Below are positions 8,201-15,892 of a stretch of 35,205 nucleotides of DNA, piece by piece (within the stretch, counting starts at the first letter, position 1; every line of letters starts with the position of its first letter). Origin of the DNA: F1-20-MAGs119 sp040401695 (lineage in GTDB: Bacteria > Actinomycetota > Acidimicrobiia > Acidimicrobiales > Ilumatobacteraceae); NCBI GenBank assembly GCA_040401695.1, contig JBBANY010000018.1, forward strand, positions 1 through 35,205, given 5' to 3'. Both the position numbers and the translations under genes were made by a program. The notes beneath the pieces were generated by a model, which worked only from the letters and a program-made list of their open reading frames with translations, had not been told where the DNA came from and ran no database searches.

Positions 8201-8758
8201 GCCGACGGCAACGACCTCGTCGTGTGGACCGACGAGTCACGCACCAAGGAACGTGCGCGCTTCCACTATCCGCGACAGAACGAAGAACCGTTCCTTTGCA
8301 TCGCCGACTTCTTCCGCAGCATCGAATCGGGCGAGGCCGACTACGCCGCATTCCACATCGTCACGATGGGCCAGGCCGTCAGCGACCGCGCAGCCGAACT
8401 GTTCGCCGCAAACAAGTACCAGGACTACCTCGTGCTGCACGGCCTCGGCGTCGAGATGGCAGAAGCACTCGCCGAGTACTGGCACCACCGCATCCGCACC
8501 GAGTGGGGTTTCGTCGAAGAAGACGGCCCCAGCCTGCACGGTCTCTTCCGCCAGCAGTACCGCGGCGGTCGCTATTCGTGGGGCTACCCCGCGTGTCCCG
8601 ACCTCGAGGACAACGCGACGGTCGCCGAGTTGCTCGAAGCCGGTCGCCTCGGCATCGTCGTCAACGAAGAAACCGGCTGGCAGTACCAGCCGGAGCAAAC
8701 CACCTCGGCAATCATCTGCCACCACCCGCGCGCCAAATACTTCGTTGCTCGACAGTAG
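5279..8758 (+). CDS. metH: Cobalamin-dependent methionine synthase
   Basis: Transfers the methyl group of 5-methyltetrahydrofolate to homocysteine through methylcobalamin. It is 1159 aa with all modules in order. The homocysteine domain spans about 10-310, with zinc cysteines Cys226 (GINCATGP) and Cys291-Cys292 (GGCCGTTP). The pterin-binding domain spans about 335-590 (IIGERTNTNGS at 340-350). The cobalamin cap spans about 635-720. The cobalamin domain spans about 725-850, with the cobalt-ligating His motif DVHDIGKN (733-740). The C-terminal S-adenosylmethionine reactivation domain spans about 900-1159, with GYPACPD (1102-1108). It is slightly shorter than E. coli MetH (1227 aa). It is divergent from the adenosyltransferase across a palindrome and probably leaderless. 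A DUF805 gene follows closely. Confidence 0.97.
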   Translation: MARQTYLEAVNERVIVFDGAFGTFVQGLDLGPDDFGGPSLEGCNEMLCLTRPDVIRSMHEAFLAVGVDAIETASFGSFYTVLTEYDIPERAYELNVAAARLAREVASGFEADGRSRFVAGSIGPGTKLPSLGHIGFTELHDSYVEQARGLLDGGSDLFLIETCMDLLQIKAAMQACRKAMKIVGREVPIQVQVTMETTGRMLVGTEIGAALVALEAMRPDVIGINCATGPAEMQEHLRHLSQHSPIPISVLPNAGLPSVVDGRTYYDLTPAELASFHRHHVEDLGITVVGGCCGTTPEHLRQVVEAVRNVTPAKRTPVLEPSLTSLYSPVPIRQDNSFLIIGERTNTNGSKAFRDLMLAGDWDGCTKMGSDQVREGAHVIDVCVDYVGRNGAIDMDEIASRFASQVSVPLVLDSTDPEVMEAALRHNGGRAVLNSANLEDGEEPGSRLDRVFSLARDYGCAAVCLLIDERGQARDVEWKMEVAHRLHKIATERYGLRASDLIFDALTFPLGTGDADLRRDGIATIEAIRRIKSEIPGAFTTLGVSNVSFGLKPALRQVLNSVFLAECVEAGLDSAIVHASKILPLSRIPDDQKAACNALIWDRPYEGQDALTALLTMFDDVQSVAAVKEDRTDWPLDRRLKQRIIDAERDGLTDDLDAAMTQGIAPLTIINDILLDGMKVVGELFGSGQMQLPFVLQSAETMKTAVAHLEPHMEKVEGQTSKGRLVLATVKGDVHDIGKNLVDIICTNNGYEVHNIGIKVPIADMIAKVKEVNADALGMSGLLVKSTLIMRENLEELNNIGMADLPVLLGGAALTRTYVEKDLREVYQGRVFYGRDAFEGLNTLDKLMEIKRSGVDDPEFGRTPSGRVLPERTKTERPAVDLPKRSPEVAVDNHVFTPPFLGSKVVKGIGIDEIAAYINETALFRNQWQFRPEAGESDDDFKARIRPILREQLATAKATGVLVPQVVYGYFPVNADGNDLVVWTDESRTKERARFHYPRQNEEPFLCIADFFRSIESGEADYAAFHIVTMGQAVSDRAAELFAANKYQDYLVLHGLGVEMAEALAEYWHHRIRTEWGFVEEDGPSLHGLFRQQYRGGRYSWGYPACPDLEDNATVAELLEAGRLGIVVNEETGWQYQPEQTTSAIICHHPRAKYFVARQ

Positions 8759-8763
8759 ATGGA

Positions 8764-8769
8764 TACGGT
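8764..8769 (+). promoter_or_regulatory. Putative -10 box (TACGGT) for the DUF805 gene
   Basis: TACGGT then 7 nt then ATG 8777, directly after the metH stop. It matches the spacing seen at other genes here and decides the start of the downstream gene. Confidence 0.35.
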
Positions 8770-8776
8770 TGGCGGC

Positions 8777-9100
8777 ATGCCGATCGTCATCGCCGTCAAG
8801 ACGGGGTTTCTCAACTACATCAACTTCCGCACCCGCGCCCGTCGCGCGGACTTCTGGTGGTGGTTTCTCTTCATCATCGCCGGTGAATTGATTCTGAACT
8901 TCATCTCGAAGGACATCGCGAACGTCTTTGCGTTCGTCACCGTCGTCCCGCACGTGATGTACGGCATTCGCCGCATGCACGACACGAACCGCAGTGGCTG
9001 GTGGCTGTTGTTGCCCATCGTCAACCTCGTCTTTTGGGCACAGCCGGGTACCGACGGCGAGAACCGCTTCGGACCCCCGCCGCCGCCCCCGTCGATTTAG
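8777..9100 (+). CDS. DUF805-family small membrane protein
   Basis: About 107 aa with probably three membrane segments (WWWFLFIIAGELILNFI, then a stretch around VFAFVTVVPHVMYG, and WWLLLPIVNLVFW). The diagnostic DUF805 motifs are the N-terminal RARRADFWWW block and IRRMHDTNRSGWWLLL near the C-terminus. The function of the family is unknown. The tail is a short polyproline stretch (PPPPPPPS). An ATG at 8759, directly abutting the metH stop, would add 6 residues. ATG 8777 is preferred because of the -10 box. It may be cotranscribed with metH, and 71 bp separate it from the UnbU-like gene. Confidence 0.8.
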   Translation: MPIVIAVKTGFLNYINFRTRARRADFWWWFLFIIAGELILNFISKDIANVFAFVTVVPHVMYGIRRMHDTNRSGWWLLLPIVNLVFWAQPGTDGENRFGPPPPPPSI

Positions 9101-9132
9101 CGGTAACTCCCCCGACGGTCGCAACAGACCCG

Positions 9133-9162
9133 TTACCCGTCGGAGCCTTGCGCGACTAATCT
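9133..9162 (+). promoter_or_regulatory. Putative promoter of the UnbU/UnbV pair
   Basis: TTACCC (9133-9138), 18 nt, TAATCT (9157-9162), then 9 nt to ATG 9172. This is the most complete -35/-10 pair I could see in the window. Confidence 0.45.
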
Positions 9163-9171
9163 TGGGAACTC

Positions 9172-10818
9172 ATGGGGGCCGTGCACACGACGAATCTGTT
9201 CGCGCCGAATGCACCTGCGCCACCCCCACCGCGCAGTGTCACCATTCGCGGCAAGGCGTACCCCGTGGTGTTGCCACGGTTGCTGGACTCGCGTCTGCAC
9301 GTGGCGGCGATCGTCATCACGTTGCACACCCTCGGTCAGGTCGGCCTCGGTTTCCACGTCAGTGTGCCGCAGATCCTCTCGGCAATACTCACCTGCGCGG
9401 TCATGCAGGTGGCGATCACCTTCTACAGGACGCGGTCCTTCGTCTGGCCCGCCAGCGCGATGCTCACGGGAAGCGGTATCGCCCTCATCCTGCGCGTTCC
9501 CAGCACTCCCGTCGGTGATCACTGGACCTTTCACCACTGGTGGATGTTCTCGGGAATCGCTGCGTTCTCGTTGCTGACGAAGTTCGTCATCCAACGCAAC
9601 GGCTCGCACATCTTCAACCCGTCGAATCTGGGTCTCGTCATCGCATTCATCGTGCTCGGCAGCAGCCGGGTGGAGCCCCTCGACTTCTGGTGGGCACCGC
9701 TGTCGAACACCTCGATGATCATCGCCTACGCCGTCATCCTCGTTGGTGGCTCACTCGTCACGCGGCGGTTGGGCCTGCTGCCGACCGTCGTGTCGTTTTG
9801 GATGGTGCTGTGTGCCGGCACCGCGCTGAATGCGGCATCGGGACAGTGCTTCACCGCCCGCTGGGCATTCCAGCCGGTGTGCGGTAACGACCTGTGGTTG
9901 ACAATCATCACGTCGCCCGAGATCTTCATCTTCACCTACTTCATGATCACCGACCCGCGTACGGTGCCCCAGAGCCGCGCCGGCCGCACCCTTTTCGGCG
10001 CGCTCGTCGGCGTGGTGTGCGTCTTGTTGATGGCACCACAGCAAACGGAGTTCGGTGCCAAGGTGGCTCTTCTTGCGGGACTCACCGTGATGACCGCGGC
10101 ACGTCCGTTGCTCGAGCGGTTCCTTCCCGCCGCCAAGAGCAACGCTGACAACCTGTCGGGCGTGGTGCGTCGCATCGTGAACGGCCCCGAAGGTGCCGCA
10201 CCCCTTGCCACCCGCGCCCGCCGTGGCACCGTGCTTGCGTCGGTCGCGATTCTCGTCGTGGCCGGGTTGTCCATCGGTGGACGTTCGGCGCAGGGTGTGC
10301 TGGCGGGCGAACCCGAGAACCTCATCGGCCGCCTGTCGACGCGCATCGACCCGGCAACGTTCCCGGCGATCACGGTCGACGACGAGGTCATCAACTGGAA
10401 CCATGAGATCGACGTGGATGGCGCCCGTGCAATCGTCCTCACACTCGCCGAGAACCTTGCCCTCGAATCGCAGGCCATCATTGAACGCGACGCCGCACTG
10501 CTGGAAGCGGTCGACCACGGTGATCGTCTCGATGCGCTGCGCGAACGTCTGCGCGTCGCCGAGACCACCGGACGGACCGTCGTCGACACCCATGACATCG
10601 ACAACGTGCGCGTCAGTTTGCTGGTGCCTTTCGGCCGCCAAGACGGGCTCAGCCTCGGCATGATCGCGCGCGGCACGGTGACCACCGAAACCCGCGACGA
10701 ATCGGGTGCGGTCGTTTCTCGCAACAGTGCGCCGTTCGAGACGATGTGGGCGATGCGTCGGGCAACCGGTGCGCGTTGGCTGATCGTCGCCGAACTCCCA
10801 GTTCCCGACGCCAAGTAG
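9172..10818 (+). CDS. RnfD/NqrB-like polytopic membrane protein (UnbU-like)
   Basis: 548 aa. Residues about 40-320 are polytopic and carry two recognisable NqrB/RnfD-family blocks: HIFNPSNLGLV (146-156) and FMITDPRTVP...GRTLFGALVG (257-280). I do not see the S/D-x-x-T-A-T type motif that carries covalent FMN in NqrB and RnfD. A last membrane segment at about 352-370 is followed by a 178-residue soluble tail that I do not recognise. The gene directly downstream encodes an FG-GAP/ASPIC protein, 6 bp away. This RnfD-like plus ASPIC pairing is that of UnbU and UnbV, two conserved proteins of enediyne gene clusters, but no polyketide synthase is near. No other Rnf subunits are present. Its function is unknown; redox or membrane electron transport is an inference. 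It has a leaderless-type start. Confidence 0.75.
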   Translation: MGAVHTTNLFAPNAPAPPPPRSVTIRGKAYPVVLPRLLDSRLHVAAIVITLHTLGQVGLGFHVSVPQILSAILTCAVMQVAITFYRTRSFVWPASAMLTGSGIALILRVPSTPVGDHWTFHHWWMFSGIAAFSLLTKFVIQRNGSHIFNPSNLGLVIAFIVLGSSRVEPLDFWWAPLSNTSMIIAYAVILVGGSLVTRRLGLLPTVVSFWMVLCAGTALNAASGQCFTARWAFQPVCGNDLWLTIITSPEIFIFTYFMITDPRTVPQSRAGRTLFGALVGVVCVLLMAPQQTEFGAKVALLAGLTVMTAARPLLERFLPAAKSNADNLSGVVRRIVNGPEGAAPLATRARRGTVLASVAILVVAGLSIGGRSAQGVLAGEPENLIGRLSTRIDPATFPAITVDDEVINWNHEIDVDGARAIVLTLAENLALESQAIIERDAALLEAVDHGDRLDALRERLRVAETTGRTVVDTHDIDNVRVSLLVPFGRQDGLSLGMIARGTVTTETRDESGAVVSRNSAPFETMWAMRRATGARWLIVAELPVPDAK

Positions 10819-10824
10819 TGCGCC

Positions 10825-12435
10825 ATGAAACGGCGGTGGTTGTTGACCCTGCCGTCTGCTGCAGTCGTCGCGGTCGGGGTCGTTGCGCTGCGTTCGGCTG
10901 GTGACGAATCGGGTCCCGTCGTTCCGAAGCTCATCGATGAGTCGAAGTCCGCGGGTATCGACCACGTGTACGGCGGCGAGTTCGAACATTTCGTGGGCGG
11001 CGGCGTCGCCACCTTTGACTGCAACGACGACGAGAAGCCCGAGATCTACCTCGCGGGCGGAGCCAACCCCGCTGCGCTCTACGTGAATCGCAGTCCGGTC
11101 GGCGGCGCATTCCGATTCGAATCCAAGCCGTCGGCCACCACCGACCTGATGGCGGTCACCGGTGCCTACCCCATCGACATCGACAGCGACGACGTGACCG
11201 ACCTCGTCGTGCTGCGGCGCAAGGGCAACGCGGTGTTGCGTGGCCTCGGCGACTGCAGTTTCGAGGATGCAACGACCTCACTCGGCCTCTCCGCCGGAAC
11301 CGCATGGACCACCGCGTTCGCGGCCACGTGGGAGAAGGACGAGATTCTTCCGACGCTCGCGTTCGGCAACTATCTCGTCCCCGACACCTACGACTGCGAT
11401 GCAAGCGCCCTGTGGCGGCCCGACGATTCTCGCTACACGACGAGCGTCGCCTTGCCGGGCCATTGCACGCTCTCGCTCTTGTTCTCCGACTGGAACCGTG
11501 ACGGCAACGTCGACCTGCGCGTCAGCAACGACCGCAACTACGACCGCAATGCACGCGAACAACTGTGGCGCATCCGCCCCGGGGAAGACCCGCGGGAGTA
11601 CGGCGAGGCCGACGGCTGGCGCGACCTCGTCATCTGGGGCATGGGTATCGCCAGCCAGGACCTGACGGGCGACGGCAAACCCGAGGTGTATCTGACGAGC
11701 CAGGCCGACAACAAACTGCAAACCCTCGACGATGGTGCAGCAGGGCCTGCGTACCGCGACATCGCCCTCGAGCGCGGAGTGATCGCCCAACGCCCCTACG
11801 TCGGTGACGACATCCTTCCCTCGACTGCGTGGCACCCCGAGTTCGACGACGTGAACAACGACGGCTTCATCGACTTGTTCGTCGCGAAAGGCAACGTCGA
11901 TGCACAGATCGACTACGCCAAGAACGACCCCAACAACCTGCTACTCGGTCGCCGCGACGGCACCTTCGTCGAACGCGGGGATGCGGCCGGCATCGCCAAC
12001 GACGCGCGTTCACGCGGTGCGGCACTCGTCGACTTGAACCTCGACGGCTTGCTGGACCTCGTGGTGGTGAACCGACGGGTGCCCGCCGAGGTGTGGCGCA
12101 ACGTGGGCGCCGGGACCGGCGACGAAGCAAAGCCCTTGGGCAACTGGTTGGCGGTGCGACCCCGTCAACCCGCGCCGAACGTCGACGCGATCGGTGCCTG
12201 GGTCGAGGTGCGCGCGGACGACAAGGTCATGACCCGCGAAGTCACGGTCGGCGGCGGTCACGCCAGCGGGGACTTGGGATGGGTCCACTTCGGCCTCGGC
12301 AAGGCGGCAACGGCCGAGGTGCGCGTCGGTTTTCCCGGAGAACCACCCGGCGAATGGCAGCGCGTCGAGGTGAACGGCTTCTACGACATCTCCCGTGGCG
12401 ACGTCTCGCCCGTGCGCCGGGTGATCGAGGACTGA
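10825..12435 (+). CDS. FG-GAP/VCBS-repeat protein with C-terminal ASPIC/UnbV domain
   Basis: 536 aa, exported or membrane-anchored: a KRR N-terminus and hydrophobic stretch (residues 5-22) form a signal peptide or anchor without a lipobox. Six Asp/Asn-rich calcium-type loops mark beta-propeller repeats, at about 65-74, 118-126, 222-230 (DWNRDGNVD), 279-287 (DLTGDGKPE), 341-350 and 403-411 (DLNLDGLLD). The C-terminal ASPIC/UnbV domain is at about 439-505 (NWLAVRP, AIGAWVEV, VTVGGGHASG, VHFGLGKA). Such propellers usually act outside the cytoplasm. It is the second gene of a two-gene unit with the RnfD-like membrane protein, so the two are likely partners. It is convergent with xylG, with 7 bp between stop codons. 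Confidence 0.85.
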   Translation: MKRRWLLTLPSAAVVAVGVVALRSAGDESGPVVPKLIDESKSAGIDHVYGGEFEHFVGGGVATFDCNDDEKPEIYLAGGANPAALYVNRSPVGGAFRFESKPSATTDLMAVTGAYPIDIDSDDVTDLVVLRRKGNAVLRGLGDCSFEDATTSLGLSAGTAWTTAFAATWEKDEILPTLAFGNYLVPDTYDCDASALWRPDDSRYTTSVALPGHCTLSLLFSDWNRDGNVDLRVSNDRNYDRNAREQLWRIRPGEDPREYGEADGWRDLVIWGMGIASQDLTGDGKPEVYLTSQADNKLQTLDDGAAGPAYRDIALERGVIAQRPYVGDDILPSTAWHPEFDDVNNDGFIDLFVAKGNVDAQIDYAKNDPNNLLLGRRDGTFVERGDAAGIANDARSRGAALVDLNLDGLLDLVVVNRRVPAEVWRNVGAGTGDEAKPLGNWLAVRPRQPAPNVDAIGAWVEVRADDKVMTREVTVGGGHASGDLGWVHFGLGKAATAEVRVGFPGEPPGEWQRVEVNGFYDISRGDVSPVRRVIED

Positions 12436-12442
12436 GTCGCGG

Positions 12443-13213
12443 CTATTCGGCCGAGTCGGGCTTCTTGCCCATGATGATCATGCCGAGGACCTCGTCCTTG
12501 GTGACCTTGTTCTTGTCGACCGTTCCGACGAGCCGACCCTGCATCATCACACTGATCCGGTCGGCGAGGTCGAACACGTCGTGGATGTCGTGGCTGATGA
12601 GGAAGATACCGATGCCCTCTGCCTTCAGTTGCGTGATGAGTTCACGCACCTGTTCGGTCTCCGCCGGTCCGAGCGCGGCGGTGGGCTCGTCCATGATGAG
12701 GATCTTCGCGTTGAAGTGCACCGCGCGCGCGATGGCCACCGACTGGCGCTGACCACCCGACAGCGACTTCACGGGCGTGCTGAGGTTCTTGAACCGTGGG
12801 TTGAGACGCTGCATCACGGTGCGCGTCGCCGAGGCCATCGCGGCCTCGTCGAGTGCACCCGTCTTCGTGTGCAGTTCGCGCCCGAGAAACATGTTGCCCG
12901 CGGCATCGATGTTGTCGGCAAGGGCGAGCTTTTGGTAGATGACCTCGATGCCATGTGCGCGTGCGTCGCGCGGATTCGCAATCGTCACAGGTTCGCCGTT
13001 GACGAGGATCTGGCCCGAGTCGGCGGGACGAGCGCCGGCCAACGTGTGCATGAGGGTCGACTTGCCTGCACCGTTGCCGCCGACCAATGCGACGACCTCG
13101 CCCGGTTTCAGGGTGATGGTGACGCCCTCGACGGCGTGCAGACCGCCGAACGAAACGCGGATGTCGCGCATCTCGACGAGCGGTGTTTGGGTGGCGGTCT
13201 TTGTGTCGTTCAT
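12443..13213 (-). CDS. xylG: Sugar ABC transporter ATP-binding protein (xylose type, single NBD)
   Basis: 256 aa ATPase of a CUT2-class sugar importer. Walker A is GGNGAGKST, the signature LSGGQRQ, Walker B ILIMDEPTAA and the switch histidine SHD. It has one nucleotide-binding domain, like FrcA, whereas E. coli XylG has two fused. It is the last gene of xylF-xylH-xylG, 13 bp after the permease. GGAG stands 8 nt before ATG 13213. Xylose as substrate is inferred from the XylF-like binding protein and from neighbouring xylA and xylB; by itself the ATPase does not show specificity. Confidence 0.9.
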   Translation of the reverse strand: MNDTKTATQTPLVEMRDIRVSFGGLHAVEGVTITLKPGEVVALVGGNGAGKSTLMHTLAGARPADSGQILVNGEPVTIANPRDARAHGIEVIYQKLALADNIDAAGNMFLGRELHTKTGALDEAAMASATRTVMQRLNPRFKNLSTPVKSLSGGQRQSVAIARAVHFNAKILIMDEPTAALGPAETEQVRELITQLKAEGIGIFLISHDIHDVFDLADRISVMMQGRLVGTVDKNKVTKDEVLGMIIMGKKPDSAE

Positions 13214-13226
13214 CGTTGACTCCTGC

Positions 13227-14566
13227 CTATTGCCGACCGGTTTGGACGATGAGAGCAGCCAGCACGAGACCGACCGTCAGCGAGATTCCGGCGAGACGGC
13301 GCTTGCCGAGGCGCAGGGCCGCGTCGACCGCCACCGCGCTGACGAGAACCACGCCGACCACGATGTCCTGCGAGGGTGAATCGATGCGCAACAGCACCAT
13401 GCCCGAACGCAGCGACTGCATGATCACCGCACCCAACACCGCACCGGTGATGGTTCCGATGCCACCCGCGAACGAGGTGCCACCGATCACCGCCGCGGAG
13501 ATCACGTCGAGTTCGTTCTGGACGCCGAGGTTCGTGACGGCGGCGTCGAGACGCGCCGTCTGGATGGCCGCGCTGATCGCACACAGGATTCCCATCAAGA
13601 CGAAGGTCATCATCAACGTCTTGCGGGTGTTGATACCACCGAGCTCCGCGGCCTCGGGGTTGCCGCCGATTGCAAACACGTACCGGCCGAAGCGCCGGCG
13701 TCGTGCGATGTACACCATGCCGATGGTGACGAGAATGAGGATCACGACCGGGTAGGCGACGCCGGTCGGATCGCCCGAGATCGGCGACTCGTATCCGACG
13801 GCGACGAACGCGATGCCCGCCAGGATGATGATGCACCCGAACACTGCGAGGCCGACATCGACGGCGAACGGCCGCACACCGAGGTCGTAACGACGACGAC
13901 GACGACGCGCGAGATAGATGCTGAAACTGACGCCGGCACATCCGATGATTCCGAGGATCCAACTGCGCCACTCACCGAGTGATCCGCTGGGTCCGCCACC
14001 GAGACGGCTGAACGTGTCGTCGAGTGGTGAGAGAGTCTGGCCCTGCTCACCCATGCGGAAGATGAGGCCGCGCCAGACGAGAAATCCACCGAGGGTCACG
14101 ATGAATGCGGGCACGCCTCCGTAGGCGACCACGGCGCCCTGCACGGCACCGAGGGCCGCGCCGAGCGCGATCCCCACGATGAGCGCGACGATCCACGTGT
14201 ACCAGCGACCGAAGCCGAGGTCGAAGGTGTCGGGTATCCATCGCGTCTGCACCATGGCCATCACGTAACCGAGAAGGCCAAGCAACGAGCCGACGGANNN
14301 NNNNNNNGATCGATGTTGCGCGACACGATGATGAGCACCATGCCCGTCGCCATGATGGCGATCGAGGTGCTTTGAACCGACAGGTTCCAGAGGTTGCGGG
14401 AAGTGAGGAAGTCACCGCCCGAGAGAATGTGGAACGCGACCCAGATCACCGCGAGCGCGGCAACCATGCCGGCGAGACGGGTGTCGATTTCGGTCGCAGT
14501 GAGAACCGACCGCCAGTCGCGACGTTTGTCTGCGGACTGTGCGGAATCAGAGTGGGTGGCAGTCAC
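13227..14566 (-). CDS. xylH: Sugar ABC transporter permease (xylose type), split by an assembly gap
   Basis: Membrane subunit of the xylose importer (BPD_transp_2 family), many membrane segments, about 445 aa when joined. The N-terminal part reads from GTG 14566 to the N run and ends ...VLIIVSRNID. The rest resumes as SVGSLLGLLGYV in another frame. Together this is the family motif IDLSVGS, so the break is an assembly artefact. The C-terminal part carries GGNPEAAELGGIN and AAVIGGTSFAGGIGTITGAVLGA, typical of this family. A cytoplasmic loop holds six consecutive arginines. GGAG lies 8 nt before the GTG. It lies 133 bp after xylF, and that gap contains a strong hairpin. Confidence 0.88.
13891..13907. 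repeat. (CGA)n trinucleotide run inside xylH
   Basis: Five to six CGA units encode an Arg run (ARRRRRRY) in a cytoplasmic loop of the permease. It is a possible slippage site, but the coding frame is intact here. Confidence 0.6.
14298..14307. other. Assembly gap (10 N) inside xylH
   Basis: The coding strand reads ATC GAT C, the N run, then TCC GTC GGC. The family motif IDLSVGS needs only two bases (C-T-n) between them. The true gap is 2 nt, or 2 plus a multiple of 3, and not 10. Confidence 0.92.
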
Positions 14567-14597
14567 GCCTGTTGCTCCAAGGGTCGAGGACGAGGGT

Positions 14598-14615
14598 CGA
14601 GCCGCTGTCGGCTCG
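14598..14615. other. Hairpin upstream of the xylH start
   Basis: CGAGCCG-CTGT-CGGCTCG is a perfect 7-bp stem with a 4-nt loop. It lies in the xylF-xylH intergenic RNA upstream of the GGAG of xylH. A nearby direct repeat GGGTCGAG occurs at 14581-14588 and 14594-14601. Confidence 0.4.
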
Positions 14616-14641
14616 GCGGAAAACTTAGGTCAAATGCTGAC

Positions 14642-14671
14642 GTGCCCCCCGCCCCGAAGGGCGGAGGGCAC
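14642..14671 (-). other. UUCG-capped stem-loop downstream of xylF
   Basis: On the minus strand GTGCCCTCCGCCC, loop TTCG, then the complementary arm: 13 base pairs with one mismatch, closed by a C(UUCG)G tetraloop. It starts 29 nt after the xylF stop. No U-run follows, so it is more likely an mRNA-stabilising or partial-termination element than a full terminator. It would raise xylF over xylHG expression. Confidence 0.6.
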
Positions 14672-14699
14672 GAAGCAACTCAGTATTCGGTCTGCCCGA

Positions 14700-15845
14700 T
14701 TACGGGCAAGCGGCGACGGAACCCGCGGTCACGCCCTGGCACAGGGTCTCTGCATCGGTCCAGCCTGCGTCGAGGACCTCACCAAGATTGTCCTGGGTGA
14801 TCGGCTTCGGGGTCAGGAAGATCGACGAGATCTCGTTGCCACCGGGTGTGGTGAACGGAGCGGCACCCGAGATGGCCGAGGCGTCGGGGTTCGAGCACAG
14901 CGCAACTGCTGCCTCGCCCGCTGCCTTGCCGAGCTCGCGTGCGTCCTTCCACACGGTCAGCGACTGGGTGCCGAGAGCAACGCGGTTCAGCGCTGCCTGC
15001 TCGGCGTCCTGACCCGAGACGGGCACCTTGCCGGCGAGGCCCTGGGCCTCGAGAGCGGCGATGACGCCGCCGGCCATGCCGTCGTTCTGTGCAAGAACGG
15101 CGTCAACCTTGTTGCCTTCTGCGGTGAGGACCTGCTCCATCGTCGCCTGGGCCTTTGCGGGGTCCCAGTTGTCGGTGTAGGTCTCGCTGACGATTTCGAT
15201 GTCGCCGGCTGCGACTGCTTCACCGATGACCTCTTCCATGCCCTCGCGGAGGAAGTCGGCGTTTGCGTCGGCCTTGTTGCCCTTCACGATGACGTAGCGG
15301 CCCTTCGGCACGCGCTTGAAGATTTCCTCGGCCTCGAGCTTGCCGACACCCTTGTTGTCAAAGGTGAGGTAGAAGGCCTTCGGGTCTTCGATGAGACGGT
15401 CGTACGCAACGACCGGCACGCCTGCTTCGATCGCACTGCCGACCGCGGGCTTGATGGCCTCGCCGTCCTGTGCAAGAACGATGAGCGCCTTTGCACCCTG
15501 CGAGATGAGGTTCTCGAGGTTGCTCGCCTGGGTCTCAGCCGACGACTTCGCGTCATTCGAGATGTAGGTGCCGCCGGCAGCTTCGATGGCTGCCTTGATT
15601 GCCGGCTCGTCCCACTTTGCCCAACGCTCTTCCTGGTAGTTGTTCCACGAGACGCCGACGGTGCAACCGCCCGCGGCATCGCCCTCGGCGGCAGCGGTCG
15701 TGTCACCCGTGGCAGTGGTGTCGGCGGTTGCCGTCTCTTCGGCGGCAGCCGTGGTGTCTTCTGAGGACGAGTCGCTGTCGTCTCCGCAAGCTGCGAGCAC
15801 AAGAGCGCTCGCGGCAAACAGTACGCCAAGTTTCCTCATGCGCAT
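14700..15845 (-). CDS. xylF: D-xylose-binding lipoprotein of the ABC importer
   Basis: About 381 aa periplasmic-type sugar-binding protein (Peripla_BP_4 family). A lipoprotein signal peptide runs to lipobox LAAC with Cys20. A Thr/Ala/Asp-rich linker (about 21-60) tethers the domain to the membrane. The mature domain matches XylF/ChvE: GVSWNNYQEERWAKWDEPAI, VLAQNDGMAGGVIAALEAQG, KVPVSGQDAE and GTQSLTVWKDA. ATG 15845 is chosen because AAGGGG stands about 6-8 nt upstream. An in-frame ORF reaches back to 15899 but lacks any support. First gene of xylFHG, divergent from the AhpD-like gene. Specificity for xylose agrees with nearby xylA and xylB. Confidence 0.92.
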   Translation of the reverse strand: MRMRKLGVLFAASALVLAACGDDSDSSSEDTTAAAEETATADTTATGDTTAAAEGDAAGGCTVGVSWNNYQEERWAKWDEPAIKAAIEAAGGTYISNDAKSSAETQASNLENLISQGAKALIVLAQDGEAIKPAVGSAIEAGVPVVAYDRLIEDPKAFYLTFDNKGVGKLEAEEIFKRVPKGRYVIVKGNKADANADFLREGMEEVIGEAVAAGDIEIVSETYTDNWDPAKAQATMEQVLTAEGNKVDAVLAQNDGMAGGVIAALEAQGLAGKVPVSGQDAEQAALNRVALGTQSLTVWKDARELGKAAGEAAVALCSNPDASAISGAAPFTTPGGNEISSIFLTPKPITQDNLGEVLDAGWTDAETLCQGVTAGSVAACP

Positions 15846-15878
15846 TGATTTCCCCTTTTTGGTGGTGGTGGTGTGTTG

Positions 15879-15892
15879 TGCCGAAATCGGCA
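15879..15892. promoter_or_regulatory. 14-bp palindrome upstream of xylF, candidate operator
   Basis: TGCCGA-AA-TCGGCA, a perfect inverted repeat 34-47 bp before the xylF start in the xylF/AhpD divergent region. A TAACTT hexamer (minus strand, about 15899-15904) lies just upstream of it for xylF, so the palindrome would fall at or just after the transcription start. A LacI- or ROK-type xylose regulator is a guess; none is encoded here. A (GGT)4 run (15861-15873) lies in the xylF leader. Confidence 0.4.

Noticed and set aside
9172..12435. Complete Rnf or Na+-NQR complex
   Set aside because: Only a D-subunit-like protein is present. No RnfA, B, C, E or G genes and no FMN motif are visible.
15861..15873. 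GGT trinucleotide run as a phase-variable switch
   Set aside because: Only four units, in a leader and not in a coding frame. Too short to propose phase variation.
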